From the NCBI GenBank assembly GCA_013368375.1, contig JAACJP010000003.1, positions 1 to 64,000 of the forward strand: a stretch of 64,000 nt of DNA, read 5' to 3'. The DNA comes from Tricholomella constricta (Eukaryota > Basidiomycota > Agaricomycetes > Agaricales > Lyophyllaceae). Position numbers and translations under genes: made by a program. Each line of letters begins with the position of its first letter. Position 1 is the stretch's first letter. Shown in pieces: positions 32,777 to 43,171 of the stretch. The notes under the pieces are model-generated. The model made no database searches. It was given only the letters and a program-made list of their open reading frames with translations, and was not told the origin of the DNA.

Positions 32777-33278
32777 CAGGTAGGGGCACTACAATGTAGC
32801 GTGTCCTACTGTCCAGCGGGGCCATACATGTAGCCGTATTGACGGCACCAGCGGGGCCGCTGGAGCGCCAGCGGGGCCACTACATGTAGCCGTGTTGCAC
32901 GGTACCAGCGGGGTCTCTACATGTAGTCATCTGGCACGGTTCCAGCGGCCCCGCTGGTGCTACAGCAGGGCTAATATGCAGCGGGGTAGGGGGCCAGCGG
33001 GGGATTGCCCACGTCTGCGGACCTCTGCGGGTTGCCTTTTTGGGGGCTAATACAGCGGGCCTATATGAGCCAGCGGGGGATTGCCCACGTCTGTGGACCT
33101 CCGCGGGTCGCCTTTCTGGGGGCTGATTGCCCACATCTGCGGACCTCTGCAGGTCTCCTTTGTGGGGGCTGGTATGGGGTATTGCCCACATCTGCGGACC
33201 TCCGCGGGTCGCCTTTTTGGGGGCTAATACAGCGGGCCTATACGTGCTGTCGGCAGCGGCAGAGGGTTTGCGGGGCAT
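32777..33278 (+). repeat. KDZ left terminal inverted repeat
   Basis: Reverse complement of 52292-52936. The outer ~250 bp carry three TACATGTAG-type palindromes (32824-32833, 32880-32889, 32918-32927) alternating with CCAGCGGGGCC / GGCCCCGCTGG blocks. The inner part has three to four degenerate copies of a unit reading GCGGACCTCCGCGGGT. It is shorter than the right end because that unit is expanded there. Confidence 0.85.
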
Positions 33279-33737
33279 TACCCACGTCCGCAGATAAATA
33301 TATGTCCGCGGGTTGTTGTCTGTGGCCTATAAGGGCTAAGGTAAAGGCTAGTGGGGCATTCCTCATTGCCCGTGGGTTGTGCACGCTCTGACAGCGGGGA
33401 ATTACGCCATGTCCGCAGCCCATGTCCGCAGCTCATTGTCTGTGGGGCATGTTACATGTAGCATGTCCAACAAGCCTTCTGGCAAGGGGCCCATATGCTG
33501 CTGTCTGAGGCAGTGGAGGCTTTCTTCACGCGTCCGCGGACCAATGCATAACGGGCTCATTTCTCACCACCAAGTGAGTTGTCTTGGGCAGCGGCCAATA
33601 CAAGCATACACTTTCTGCCAATACATGTCCGCGGTGTGGCCGCGGAGTCACACCGGTAAAATACAATCAAAACAAATGTGGTGTATATATTGAAAACAAG
33701 GCAAATGTTGTACAAATCTGTCACTGATCTTCTACCA
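33279..33737. other. KDZ left subterminal region
   Basis: No gene is seen. It contains scattered GTCCGCGG-type palindromes (for example near 33534, 33629 and 33645) and GTCTGTGG repeats. It probably includes the 3' untranslated end of gene G2. Confidence 0.55.
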
Positions 33738-35867
33738 CTAATCATCCAAAATGTTGGTCGGAATGTGCGCAAATGAGGCGGCGGTGTATCGTCCGCGGGG
33801 TACTTGGACTGCAAGCTGCTCATTGAACTCATCGTCTGAAAACTGAAGTAAGCCTTCAAGCATTTCAATTGGCGGTCTGGCATTACGACGAGCCCGCTGC
33901 CTGCGGCCAGTGCGCCGTGTAACCCTAAGTTGCCCCTCCTCACCTGAGTCCTCGGACAGTGAGAGGATGTCTGCCCCTTGCTCATCCGGGTCTTGCGCGC
34001 CCACCTCCGCGGGGCTGTCATCGTCTGAAAACTCGAGATCAGGGTCATGGAGATCTTCACTTTCCTCAACCCGATGGCCCGCGGAGCTGACTTCGTCGTC
34101 AGATGGCACATAATCTGGTGAGCCTGTGAGCTCAGACAGTAGAAATGATTAAGAATGCAATTTACCGCTCATCTCCGCGGACCTGGGCTCAGCATCGGAA
34201 GGAACATAGTCCGGGGTTGGATAACGCGGTGCTATTTGGGTTCAAACAGTCAGAAAATATACAGAGACTGTAGAGGATGCAGCTTACCCGTCATCGCCGC
34301 GGGGTCCACCTCATCATCGGAAGGAATATACTCTGGGGTTGGATAACGCGGTGCTATTTGGGTTCAAACAGTCAGAAAATATATAGAGACTGTAGAGGAT
34401 GCAGCTTACCCTTCATCTCCACGGGGTCCGCCTCATCATCGGAAGCAATATATTCCGGGGTTGGATAACGCGGTGCTATTTGGGTTCAAACAGTCAGAAA
34501 ATATACAGAGACTGTAGAGGATGCAGCTTACCCATCATCTCCGCAGGGTCCGCCTCATCATCGGAAGCAATATACTCCGGGGTTGGATAACGGGGTGCTA
34601 TTTCACAGTCAGGAAATATGAGGAAACATGCAAATCCAGTGCTTACCACCCGTTGCAATGATTGCCTCCAGATCTACAGGGCTGTCCGCGGCGGGGCCCG
34701 CGGCATCCGTGGCTAAGACATTGCTTTGGTAGTAACTCACATATTCCCCACCATCATCAGCTCGGAGCGGTGGCCTGCAAAAGTGGTCAGGATACTCAGA
34801 AGGCAGGAGTTCCCTGGGCCAGCGGACATCATCTCCGAGTGCATCATACCTGTCTGATGGACTGGGACTTGCACTGTGTGAGTCGGAGTCGACCCCCTTT
34901 GCCTTCCCTGATGGAAGATCCCCACCAAAGTCGGATCCCAGTGGCCCTGCAGTTGCCTGGGGGTCAAAGATTCTGAAGAGCTCCCGAGGAAGCATTTCTC
35001 CCCTCCCTTGCATATCCGCGGGTTTGATCTGATTGTCCGGGGAGATTTTCTCCGCGGCCCCCGCCTTTTGAGCTGTGATCTCCTCCTCCGCCTTTAGAGC
35101 CGAAGCCTCAAAGATGGTGTTGAAGGTTGCGGCACGGCGGGTGGACTCGAAGGCCTGTGCTTCTAAAATGGATGCAAAGCCTTGCACACGTGTCCGGCAC
35201 TGCTGCAGGGCTTGCGGACTTGCTTGTGTCCGCGGGACCCAAAGCGGAGGTGCTTCCTTCTGCTGATGACGATGGAGGGCAAGGCATTCCTTCAGGGTAG
35301 AATGACTGAGCGGCTCCCGGGGCTCATTATCTTTATGCTCTAGCCACCAGTCACATGCATATTTTGTGACGGGTGCCGCGGGGTGTTCAAGCGGAAGGGC
35401 GGCGTCCAGAGCAAGGATCAGGGCATCCGAGAGCACCAGTGGGCCGTGAGATGTCTGTCCATAGAAGTGGCATGCAAGAAGTCGGAGGAGGTTTGGAACC
35501 TCACAGGGGGCCATCATGCTGGTTGCAGCACCTACATGGGCCAATGCAAAATCCTGTCACAAAAGAAACTGAGCTGCAATCTGATATTGATTTCACCGCG
35601 GGTACTTACAAGCTCCGCGGACAAGTGCTTCTGCATGGAAGCTCGAATTTTTGGATCATTCACTGCCGCATATTTGACCAGAGAGATATGCAACCTTGAT
35701 TCGCAGTAAAAGAGGACCTCTTGCAAATTGCGGCTCTGCCAAACGTCGGGAGTAAGAAAGTTTCGGCATCTATGGACAAGAGCGCGGGAAACGCGGGGGA
35801 AGCCATTGTGTTTGCCTTGGAGAGTCGATAAGAGATCGGATAAGGGGGAGAAAAGAGTAGTTGCCAT
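33738..35867 (-). CDS. KDZ accessory gene G2 with tandemly duplicated exon-intron units
   Basis: Seven exons (35867-35610, 35553-34647, 34597-34532, 34475-34410, 34353-34288, 34231-34166, 34123-33738) sum exactly to 604 codons plus stop. Exon 1 reads MATTLFSPLSDLL; exon 2 has an Ala/Glu-rich helical stretch (ASALKAEEEITAQKAGAAE) and SDRYDALGDD. Exons 3 to 6 are each 66 nt, separated by near-identical 56-nt introns between repeats, and encode 22-residue acidic repeats of the form PRYPTPEYIxSDDExDPxEM. The last exon is very acidic and ends PTNILDD. I do not recognise a domain. It lies 200 bp downstream of the transposase gene in the same direction. A role as an acidic partner or chromatin adaptor is conceivable but not shown. 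Confidence 0.75.
34166..34597 (-). repeat. 122-bp tandem array of exon plus intron units
   Basis: Four 66-nt exons are separated by three 56-nt introns (34232-34287, 34354-34409, 34476-34531). Each intron starts GTAAGCTGCATCC and ends CCCAAATAG on the minus strand. Exons are phase-symmetric, so any number can be joined or skipped without frame loss. Confidence 0.85.
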
Positions 35868-36068
35868 AGTTACATAATTGACAGTTGCTTTCCCACCATC
35901 ATGTGATTTGACTGCACACGTGCATCCTGCAACATCCACGGACATCATTAGGCAAAGCACATCATGTTCAACGGGTCATGTCATCCGCGGACTTGGTTGT
36001 TGTCACCCCGCGGACACAATCATTGATCATTCCATTCCATTCTGCACGGCATTGATGATCATTCCATT

Positions 36069-39000
36069 CTATGCAAGCAATGCTACATATGATTGATTTA
36101 CTTCTTTAAATCGTTGCTCCGCCAACCAAGCAAGTTCCTTCCACATGGCTGTCTTCGCTGTCGGGCCCAGTTGTCCTGCAGCCGCGGCCTCCGCACCGCG
36201 CTCTATCCAGATCTGGGCCTGATGAAGGAAATATCGGGTGGTCCAAGTCATTTCATATTGAACAAGAGTGAATTCTTCTGTCCATCGATCCTTTTGTGCC
36301 CTTGCCCTCAAGAAATGAACACGTTGAACTATTGGTATCATGTCAGTAACAACTCCGCGGGGTTGACGCCAAAGAACATACACTCCAGCACAGCCTCCGG
36401 ACTATCTGTCGCTTGACCAGGTATTTGCCAAATCCAAGAAAGACTGGTACTTCGGATATCAGTTGAGCCCGGAGTGTTGGGATCCAGTATGGCGGTGCTC
36501 GATTTCACATGCTTCTTGTCAAGAATTTTGTACCTTTCCAGTGTGCCTTCATCCGCACCCAGACGGACAAGCTTTGCTCTGCATTTGTCATACACCCGAC
36601 AAAGGGTGGTGATTGTGTAATTGAGGGCGGTGATGTTACCCCGCGCGCGCGTCACCACACCCTTCCGCGGAGCAACTCGGATGACGTGTGAGTACAAAAA
36701 TGATTTCTTCGCAATTGCATTGCGGAGGTTCTGCAGATGGCGCTCTGCTTGAACCTTGCGCAATGCAAGCTCAAGTTTAGCCAGATGTGTCTCAGTTTCC
36801 CCAGCTGAGGATGGCAGGCAAATAGGTGTCTGCTCTGGTGGTAGGGGTCCGTCTGTTGCACTGACAGGACGGGAGCGTGTTTGTGCTGGCACCGCGGCGT
36901 CTCCGGAGGGTGGCAGGTCCGCGGGGTTCTCGTCTAGGTTGTCAAAGGCTTCGACGTTCACTGGCACATCCTCCGCGGAGGCCGAAGGAATGAAGTTTAT
37001 GCTCAGCTGTTTTGATGTGAACACATCAATTTGTGCACGTAGGCTTTGCCTTTCAGTTTCGACGGCCTTGCGGACATCTTCCCGCGGCTCGCGCACAAGT
37101 TGGCGGACTTTGTCTTGAAGGCCAATTCTAGATGGAAACTGTTCAGCTCCGGAAGACAAATAGAGATAAAATGTCTTACTGGCGCTCCTCAAGATCAAGG
37201 CCTGATTGTATCCACTCCTCTTCAGCTGTTGAGTGTTGCACAGGTCCATTGGAATCTCTCAGCTGCCCAATGTCCGCGGTGCGCGCTTTGAGGATGTCCA
37301 TAGCCTTGACATCATGAACCCTCCTCCGCTCGGCCTCCTGGATCTCCGCCTCCCAAGTTGTGGTTTGTGTGCGGCTTATGCCTGAAGCGACACCTTTGAA
37401 ATATTCTTGAGCAGTCTCCAACATCTCTGTCGCCTTTTCGTATGTCCGACACAATGTGACCGCTACTCCGCGGCCGCGGACATGGTCAGTTATCATAACG
37501 GAATAGATGAAATTTTACTAACGCATCTGCAGGAGTTTCTTCCAGTTAGAATCATTCATATGATCGTCCAGGATCTCCGCTCGGTGTGCCAATGTTGCGG
37601 TTCTGGTCATTGGTGACACAGTGTTCAACACGGCCCACAAACTCTCCAGAATTTCACCCGCAACTATAGCAGCGCCTGAAATGAATGAAGTTGCAAAGCG
37701 GTTAAAGCAATCATCTTTGTGACCGTGAACATGGAGTAGTCCGATGGCCTGAGCAATAGTCATTCCTGGGGGGAGTAGGTGGCCGATGCGCTTCAGAAAG
37801 TGTACCATGTATTGGCAGGCAATATCATAGATCAATAACACCTGGTCAATGTCTTCCACATTTGTTGTTTTAAGCGCCTGGAGGAATGCCCAGTCCACAT
37901 TCTTTTGCTGCTCACCCGCGTGGAGGTCCGACAGGCCGTTGGGGGCAAAACAACCATGCCGCGCACATGCAATGGCTACAATTCCTTTAACATCACAGGC
38001 TTTGGACACAAGCATTGCCTGCTCAACAGCGCGGAACTGATTCTCGCAAGGGGCTTTCTAAAATACAGGTTAGCACAGAACGCCGCGGGGTTGATGAACC
38101 CCGCGGACTACGCCGCGGAGGTGATCGGACTTGACTCACTGTCATCACATTGAATGCTTCCTTCAGGAACTCATTATAATTGGCCCGGTTAGCCATCATA
38201 CCTGACCCTTCCGACAGCCAAACATCCATGGCATTGTTCTTTTGGCGAACATGATCCGCTTTGAAATTGCCATCTGCGACAAAAGACCTCATGTATACTT
38301 TTCTGCATATAATGTTAATAACAATGATCAATCGTCACCAAATGCACTCACTTATTTGGGTCCGCGGACCACCCCGCGGGGAGATTGACACCTGGCTGTG
38401 GACATGTGGGACAAAAAATGGCGAGCTCCCCTGCAGTGGTCTGCATTGGATCTCTGTTATTGCTGCCAAATCCACCCCATTTGAGCTTCTTCAGCCATCT
38501 CCATGAACGCGAGAGCCGGCGGAGTTCGCGATAAAAGTTGTCGATGTCCGCGGAGCTCGTTGCTGCAGCGGTAGTCCGGCTGAGTTTGTGCCAATACTGA
38601 AATGCAGATGCCTTGCATTCCAGGTTCGCAAGACGATAATCATCGAGGACTGCAGTGGTGAAGAGCGTATTGTATCGTGTGAAGCTAGCAGGCACCAATC
38701 GTTTGTGCATCAGGTCTGTATTGACCTGGCTGACTCCGCGGCATGAACAGAAGACAAGTGGAATGTAGTGAATTCCATTGACATGTACAATGCGCACATA
38801 ACGATTGTTGAATGCGTCGTGCCGTGGCATTCTCGCCGGAAGGTCATCATCAACACCAGTGTCATCGTCATCTTCCTCGTCCACTTCGACTTCAACTGTG
38901 TCCAGATTAGACCCTGCCTCAGCAATCGGATGAAATTCTGGCTGTTGACCATAAGCACGGCTCAAGCGCGCCATATAATCATTGTCCGCTGCATCATAGG

Positions 39001-39786
39001 AAGTCTGATCAGTCATGTCCGCGGGGTCCGCGGGGTCGCTGTGTCGACCCGCGGGGTCGTTTCGCTGCTCTGTGCAGTGGTTCTTCTGTTCTTCATCGTC
39101 GTATTTCACCTGGTAATTCTCCAACTGCTCCTGTTGTAGCTGTAGTGTATCACAGAGTGCTTTCTCGGAGGAGTGGTGGGGGACCAGCAAGTAGGTACCA
39201 ACCTCCTGCAGCTGAGCTGCCTGGAAGTATTGACCTGTCCAGAACTCAATGCGATGGAGAGGATTGTCCCTGTGAGTTGTCCGCATGCAACCCCGGCAGA
39301 GTATCCTGTCACTGAGACAGTCTCGACAACGCCAACGTCCATAGTTGCCCTTGGGACAATCAGAACATTGAGTTTGATTCTCAATGTACTCTCTCCCAAG
39401 TAGTCCCTCCAACAGTTCTGGAACGTGGTTCACAAATTCTTGAAGGTAATCACCTTGTGTCTGTGCTGTGATTCAGTTACATGTACACACTACTTCAAAG
39501 AACAATTCACCTTGCCCCGTTTGGGGGCCACCTCATCAGTGGTGTCATTCAGGTCTGCTGAGTGAATGTCCGAATGCTCAAAGGGTTGGACATGGGTCTG
39601 CACACCCTGAGGGACAGATGTAGCAGGGTCCGGTGACCTCTTGCGCAAGGGGACACTCCTGGATTCCACGATGTCACCCCTCTGGGTATGCCTGACTGTT
39701 GTCTCGACATCCATGGCATATGAGCGAGAACTTTCCTTAAGGACTTCATCCTTCTTGCGACGTGTGCGCTTTACTGCACGCAACAT
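36069..39786 (-). CDS. KDZ transposase (Kyakuja-Dileera-Zisupton) with CxC2-like cysteine cluster
   Basis: Seven exons read from splice sites (39786-39511, 39460-38352, 38302-38140, 38057-37523, 37462-37180, 37127-36382, 36328-36069) sum to 1123 codons plus stop, all junctions in frame. Residues ~124-152 hold a cysteine cluster (CSDCPKGNYGRWRC, CRGCMRTTH) followed by HRIEFW, the CxC2-type zinc domain found in front of fungal KDZ transposases. The RNase H-like catalytic core has ADGNFKADH (D472), APCENQFRA, CARHGCFAPNGLSDL, YDIACQY (D594) and GEILESLW (E651/E654). The C-terminal helical region has RAQKDRWTEEFTLVQYEM. These match the three acidic residues and conserved motifs of the KDZ superfamily. 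No stop or shift was found, so it may be active. It would act in the nucleus on the element's ends. Confidence 0.92.
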
Positions 39787-40042
39787 GGTGGGTAAGGATG
39801 AGATCTGATTTGGTGGAAAAATCAGAACCTGTCTACTGATGTATCACTGATTACTCTCGGACATGTCCTCATGGTTGTGCAAAGGTCAGCTGCACTCATA
39901 ATCGGGGCCATTGATGTACCCGTGCCTCATATTACCCAAACTGGAAACTTCCTTGCCAAATGCGGGTACTGTGGGACAACTGTCAAGCGTGGAGTTCAAC
40001 ACTTTTAGACCCAAATAGGAAATTTTGTAACGGAGCTCCACC
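39787..40042. promoter_or_regulatory. Divergent promoter between KDZ transposase and gene G3
   Basis: 256 bp separate the transposase start (minus) and the G3 start (plus). The stretch is free of CCGCGG, in contrast to the flanking genes. No clear TATA box was found. Confidence 0.5.
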
Positions 40043-42295
40043 ATGTCCGAAAATATTTTCACACCGGAAACAGTCACACATGCCCCCGCGGCCCTGAAGA
40101 AGACAAGTAAGGGGCCCCGTTACCCGGCTGACGAGCGCGCCGTCCTCAACAAGTACCGAGAGGAGTATCGGTCAGAGTCGGACCAGAAAAAAAGGGCGGC
40201 CATTTTCAAGGACAAAGTCTTGGTTGATATTTATAACTTCTGGAAGGCAAAGGGAACAGAGCCCAAGACCGCAAAGAAGTCTGCGTCAGCTACCATGGTC
40301 CATCAGGCTAGAGTGTGTATCTCTGTGTCATCACACTGATCAGCATACAGAAACTGGCAGATTGGGTGAGGAACAACTGGAGGCCCTACCCAGCATATAA
40401 CCAGTCATCGGGTAATTTGAAAGTTACTGTGCGCCAGGTAGTCAATCGGACAATGCGCGGCTTGATTACCGAAGAGTTGAAAGAGATACTGGAGGAGGTC
40501 GATGAATCTCCCACCGCGGCCTTCCAGCAACACAACAAGGCTTTGGCACGGGTGATGAACAAACTCACTCCGCCACAACTCCAGGAGGCAGAGGCCACTG
40601 CCCGTGAGTGGAGCACCAAGGGCTTTCCTGCTGAGGAGCAGCGCAAGTGAGTGACTCCGCGGGGTCCGCGGACATCTCGGAGTTGATACCTTCTTATCTC
40701 AGGAATGCGGATAAGCGGGGCTTTCAACGAGTGGAGAATGAGGATGCCAACAGGTGGCGAGAGATGGGCATGCTGTCCCTTACCTTTGTGGTATGGAGAG
40801 GGCAAGATGGGCAACTGAGTGTCCGGTCGTGAGTTGTTCATCGACTCCGCGGGCTTGTGCTGATGTCCGCCGCGGAGCAGTCATGACAGCATTGCAGCAA
40901 ATGCAGGAGCAATCAGCAAAACTTTCATTGATACCTTTCCGCACATGGTAAAGGACTTCAAAAGAAAGCTTATGGACTATGTCCTTTCACTCCAAGAATC
41001 CATTGCACCAGACCCCCTGCATCAGACTGATACAGTAATTCAGCCACGTCCAGATCTACAGCTGGATCAACAAAATGATGGTTTTCCAATTCTACCGGAG
41101 TTGGTAGAAGGTGTGCAACAGAGCAAAGATGACCTTGAGCTTCTGGTCCGCGCATTCCTGAAACATCATTACAGTACGTGATAATTCTTTGATATCATAT
41201 CAGACCTATCCTAACTTCCTTACAGAACTAGCATCGGGACACCTCTACTCATCCCCTCCATTCACTTCCATCAAAGCGGACAATAGAATGTTCATCCCCG
41301 CGGAGTACGTTCCCACGGACATCCAAATTCAAGACCCACGGAACCTCCGACTACATGAACTCCGGGAGTTGCTCGACTTCTGGGGAGAGCGCCAGAAGAG
41401 GCTTGGACCCTCAGAGACCTTTCGCTGGTCCAGTTACTTGAACAAGAAAAAGGAGAGAACGGAGGCGGTCTACGGGGCGCGCAAGGACGAGGAAGCTTTG
41501 GCTGCCGCGGCAGCAGCAAAGAAAGCAAGGCGGAAGAGGGGCAAAAAAAAAGCACCAGCTCCGGACCCCTTAGAAAGCCTTATTCCAATGTCGGACCTGG
41601 AAGGCAGTGACGGCGAACACAGCAGTCCAGCACCAGATGAAAACCAACATCCGACACCCCTGAGATTCAATCCATTACCGGATAACGAACCCCGCGGACC
41701 ACCCGATGAACTCGCAGAGCACTATCAGAATCAATCACAAGATAATGACCCTCACGGACTACCCAACACACCCCGCGGAGCACCCATCAAACCCCGCGGA
41801 GCACCCAACGAATCCAACGAACCTGGAGAACAGACTGACGAATATGGTCCCCATGACCGTCTTGAACCAGACCCCATGACTAATCAAAGCCTGGTCAGAA
41901 TTGACGAAGCAACAATGCACCGCTTGAATGCCCGCGGACTTCCGACACAGGCACCCATCAATGGGCCTGGTGAAGGGCTGCCAGAGTACATGGTGCTGGC
42001 AACTGCAATGCAGCTCCTCAACGAGGTAACTCCGCCGCCCAACACTCCTACTCCCTCTCCGCCGAATACACCAACTCCGCCCACACCTCCGGTTACACGC
42101 AAGCGCAAGCAGGTTGAAGGACAGATGACTAAGCGAAAGAAATCAAAGCAGGATTTACTGCTTGCGGAGGCCGCGGACTTTGGTGTCAGTACCACCAGGG
42201 GTAGCCGCACACGCAATCAAACCATGACCCGAGCTGCAACATCCAAGTCCGCGGGGCCTAGCAACAGGTCTAAAAGAAGCACAAGGCGCCGCTAG
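40043..42295 (+). CDS. KDZ accessory gene G3 (681 residues, basic C terminus)
   Basis: Five exons, 40043-40312, 40351-40646, 40703-40828, 40890-41173 and 41226-42295, sum to 682 codons with all phases matching; the 38-nt first intron is short but has GTGTGT and TACAG ends. The N-terminal part reads KGPRYPADERAVLNKYREEY and KLADWVRNNWRPYPAYN, a helical region I associate with KDZ-linked mushroom proteins of unknown function. Then come TFIDTFPHMVKDFKRKLMDY, HLYSSPPFTSIK, and a charged Ala/Lys stretch (KKARRKRGKKK). The C terminus is Pro-rich with PRGAP repeats and two basic clusters (TRKRKQ, TKRKKSK) that could be nuclear signals. It is divergently transcribed from the transposase, which suggests co-regulation. 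Function unknown. Confidence 0.8.
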
Positions 42296-42674
42296 TTTAC
42301 TGTTTTCTCATCAGTTATAATTGTTGACAGCTCATTGGTAATTCATTGATCACAATGTTCAAAAAAATTGTTTTATTGTATATACTTTTCAATAATGTGG
42401 CAGTATATACACTACAAGTTGCCAGTGCTTTGCTATCATACATATTTGTTCAGTAAAGACAACAGATATTTGAAGGAAGTCCGCGGGGTGTTCGGAAAGT
42501 CCAAGCCACCTAGGCTGAATTGTGCTTTTTGGAAGGCCCTCCACCCTCATCCGCCGCCTTGCGTTTTGTGCCTCGCGAACCTTCCTCTGGAGCAGGTGAC
42601 CCCTCAGGACTGAGCTGCGGAGACGGAGTGGCAGGGCCCGCGGGGCCCGCGGATCCTTGTGGGGTGGGCGGAGT

Positions 42675-43171
42675 TGTTAGGGCGACCTCAGCGCAGAGCT
42701 TAGTCGTGCTGGCAGAGGGGAATCCAATGTTATATTATGTACGATTAGAGAGAACGTAAGTAGACCTACCTGGCAGAGGGGAATCCAATGAGAATAGAGT
42801 AAAGGATTCCCCCATGTCAGGAGGATGACTATATACGAGTAACTACTTGAGGGCCGGCTCTCTGGGGTGTATGGTACGTAAATGATAACGGATGGGCAGC
42901 GGCGCGTGTATGTACACGTTCCCGACGCTGTCCGATCCTCGTGGCTCAGGGTGCAGGCGCACGAGGTCGGGTGACCGACGTCGGGATGTCGAGAATCGGG
43001 ATCGGGCGCGCGCTGGAAGGGGAAGTAACGACAGGAAGTTATAAGTATGTACACCGATGCTTGGGGCGGAGCGTCGGGGTCGGGATCGCGATCATCTGAG
43101 GAGCGGTCGGTCACGTGCTCGTCCGAGGAATCGGATGGTCACGTGATCACCAAACAGGTGTTCCCCTAACA
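42675..43171 (-). repeat. Element C 3' LTR
   Basis: 497 bp, TGTTAG...CTAACA on both strands. It matches 48544-49040 except for one CpG transition (CG here, CA in the other copy, near 42705). Confidence 0.97.

Noticed and set aside
42510..42674. Separate small gene left of element C
   Set aside because: It is the last 160 bp of KDZ gene G4, in frame with 49041 and beyond once C is removed.
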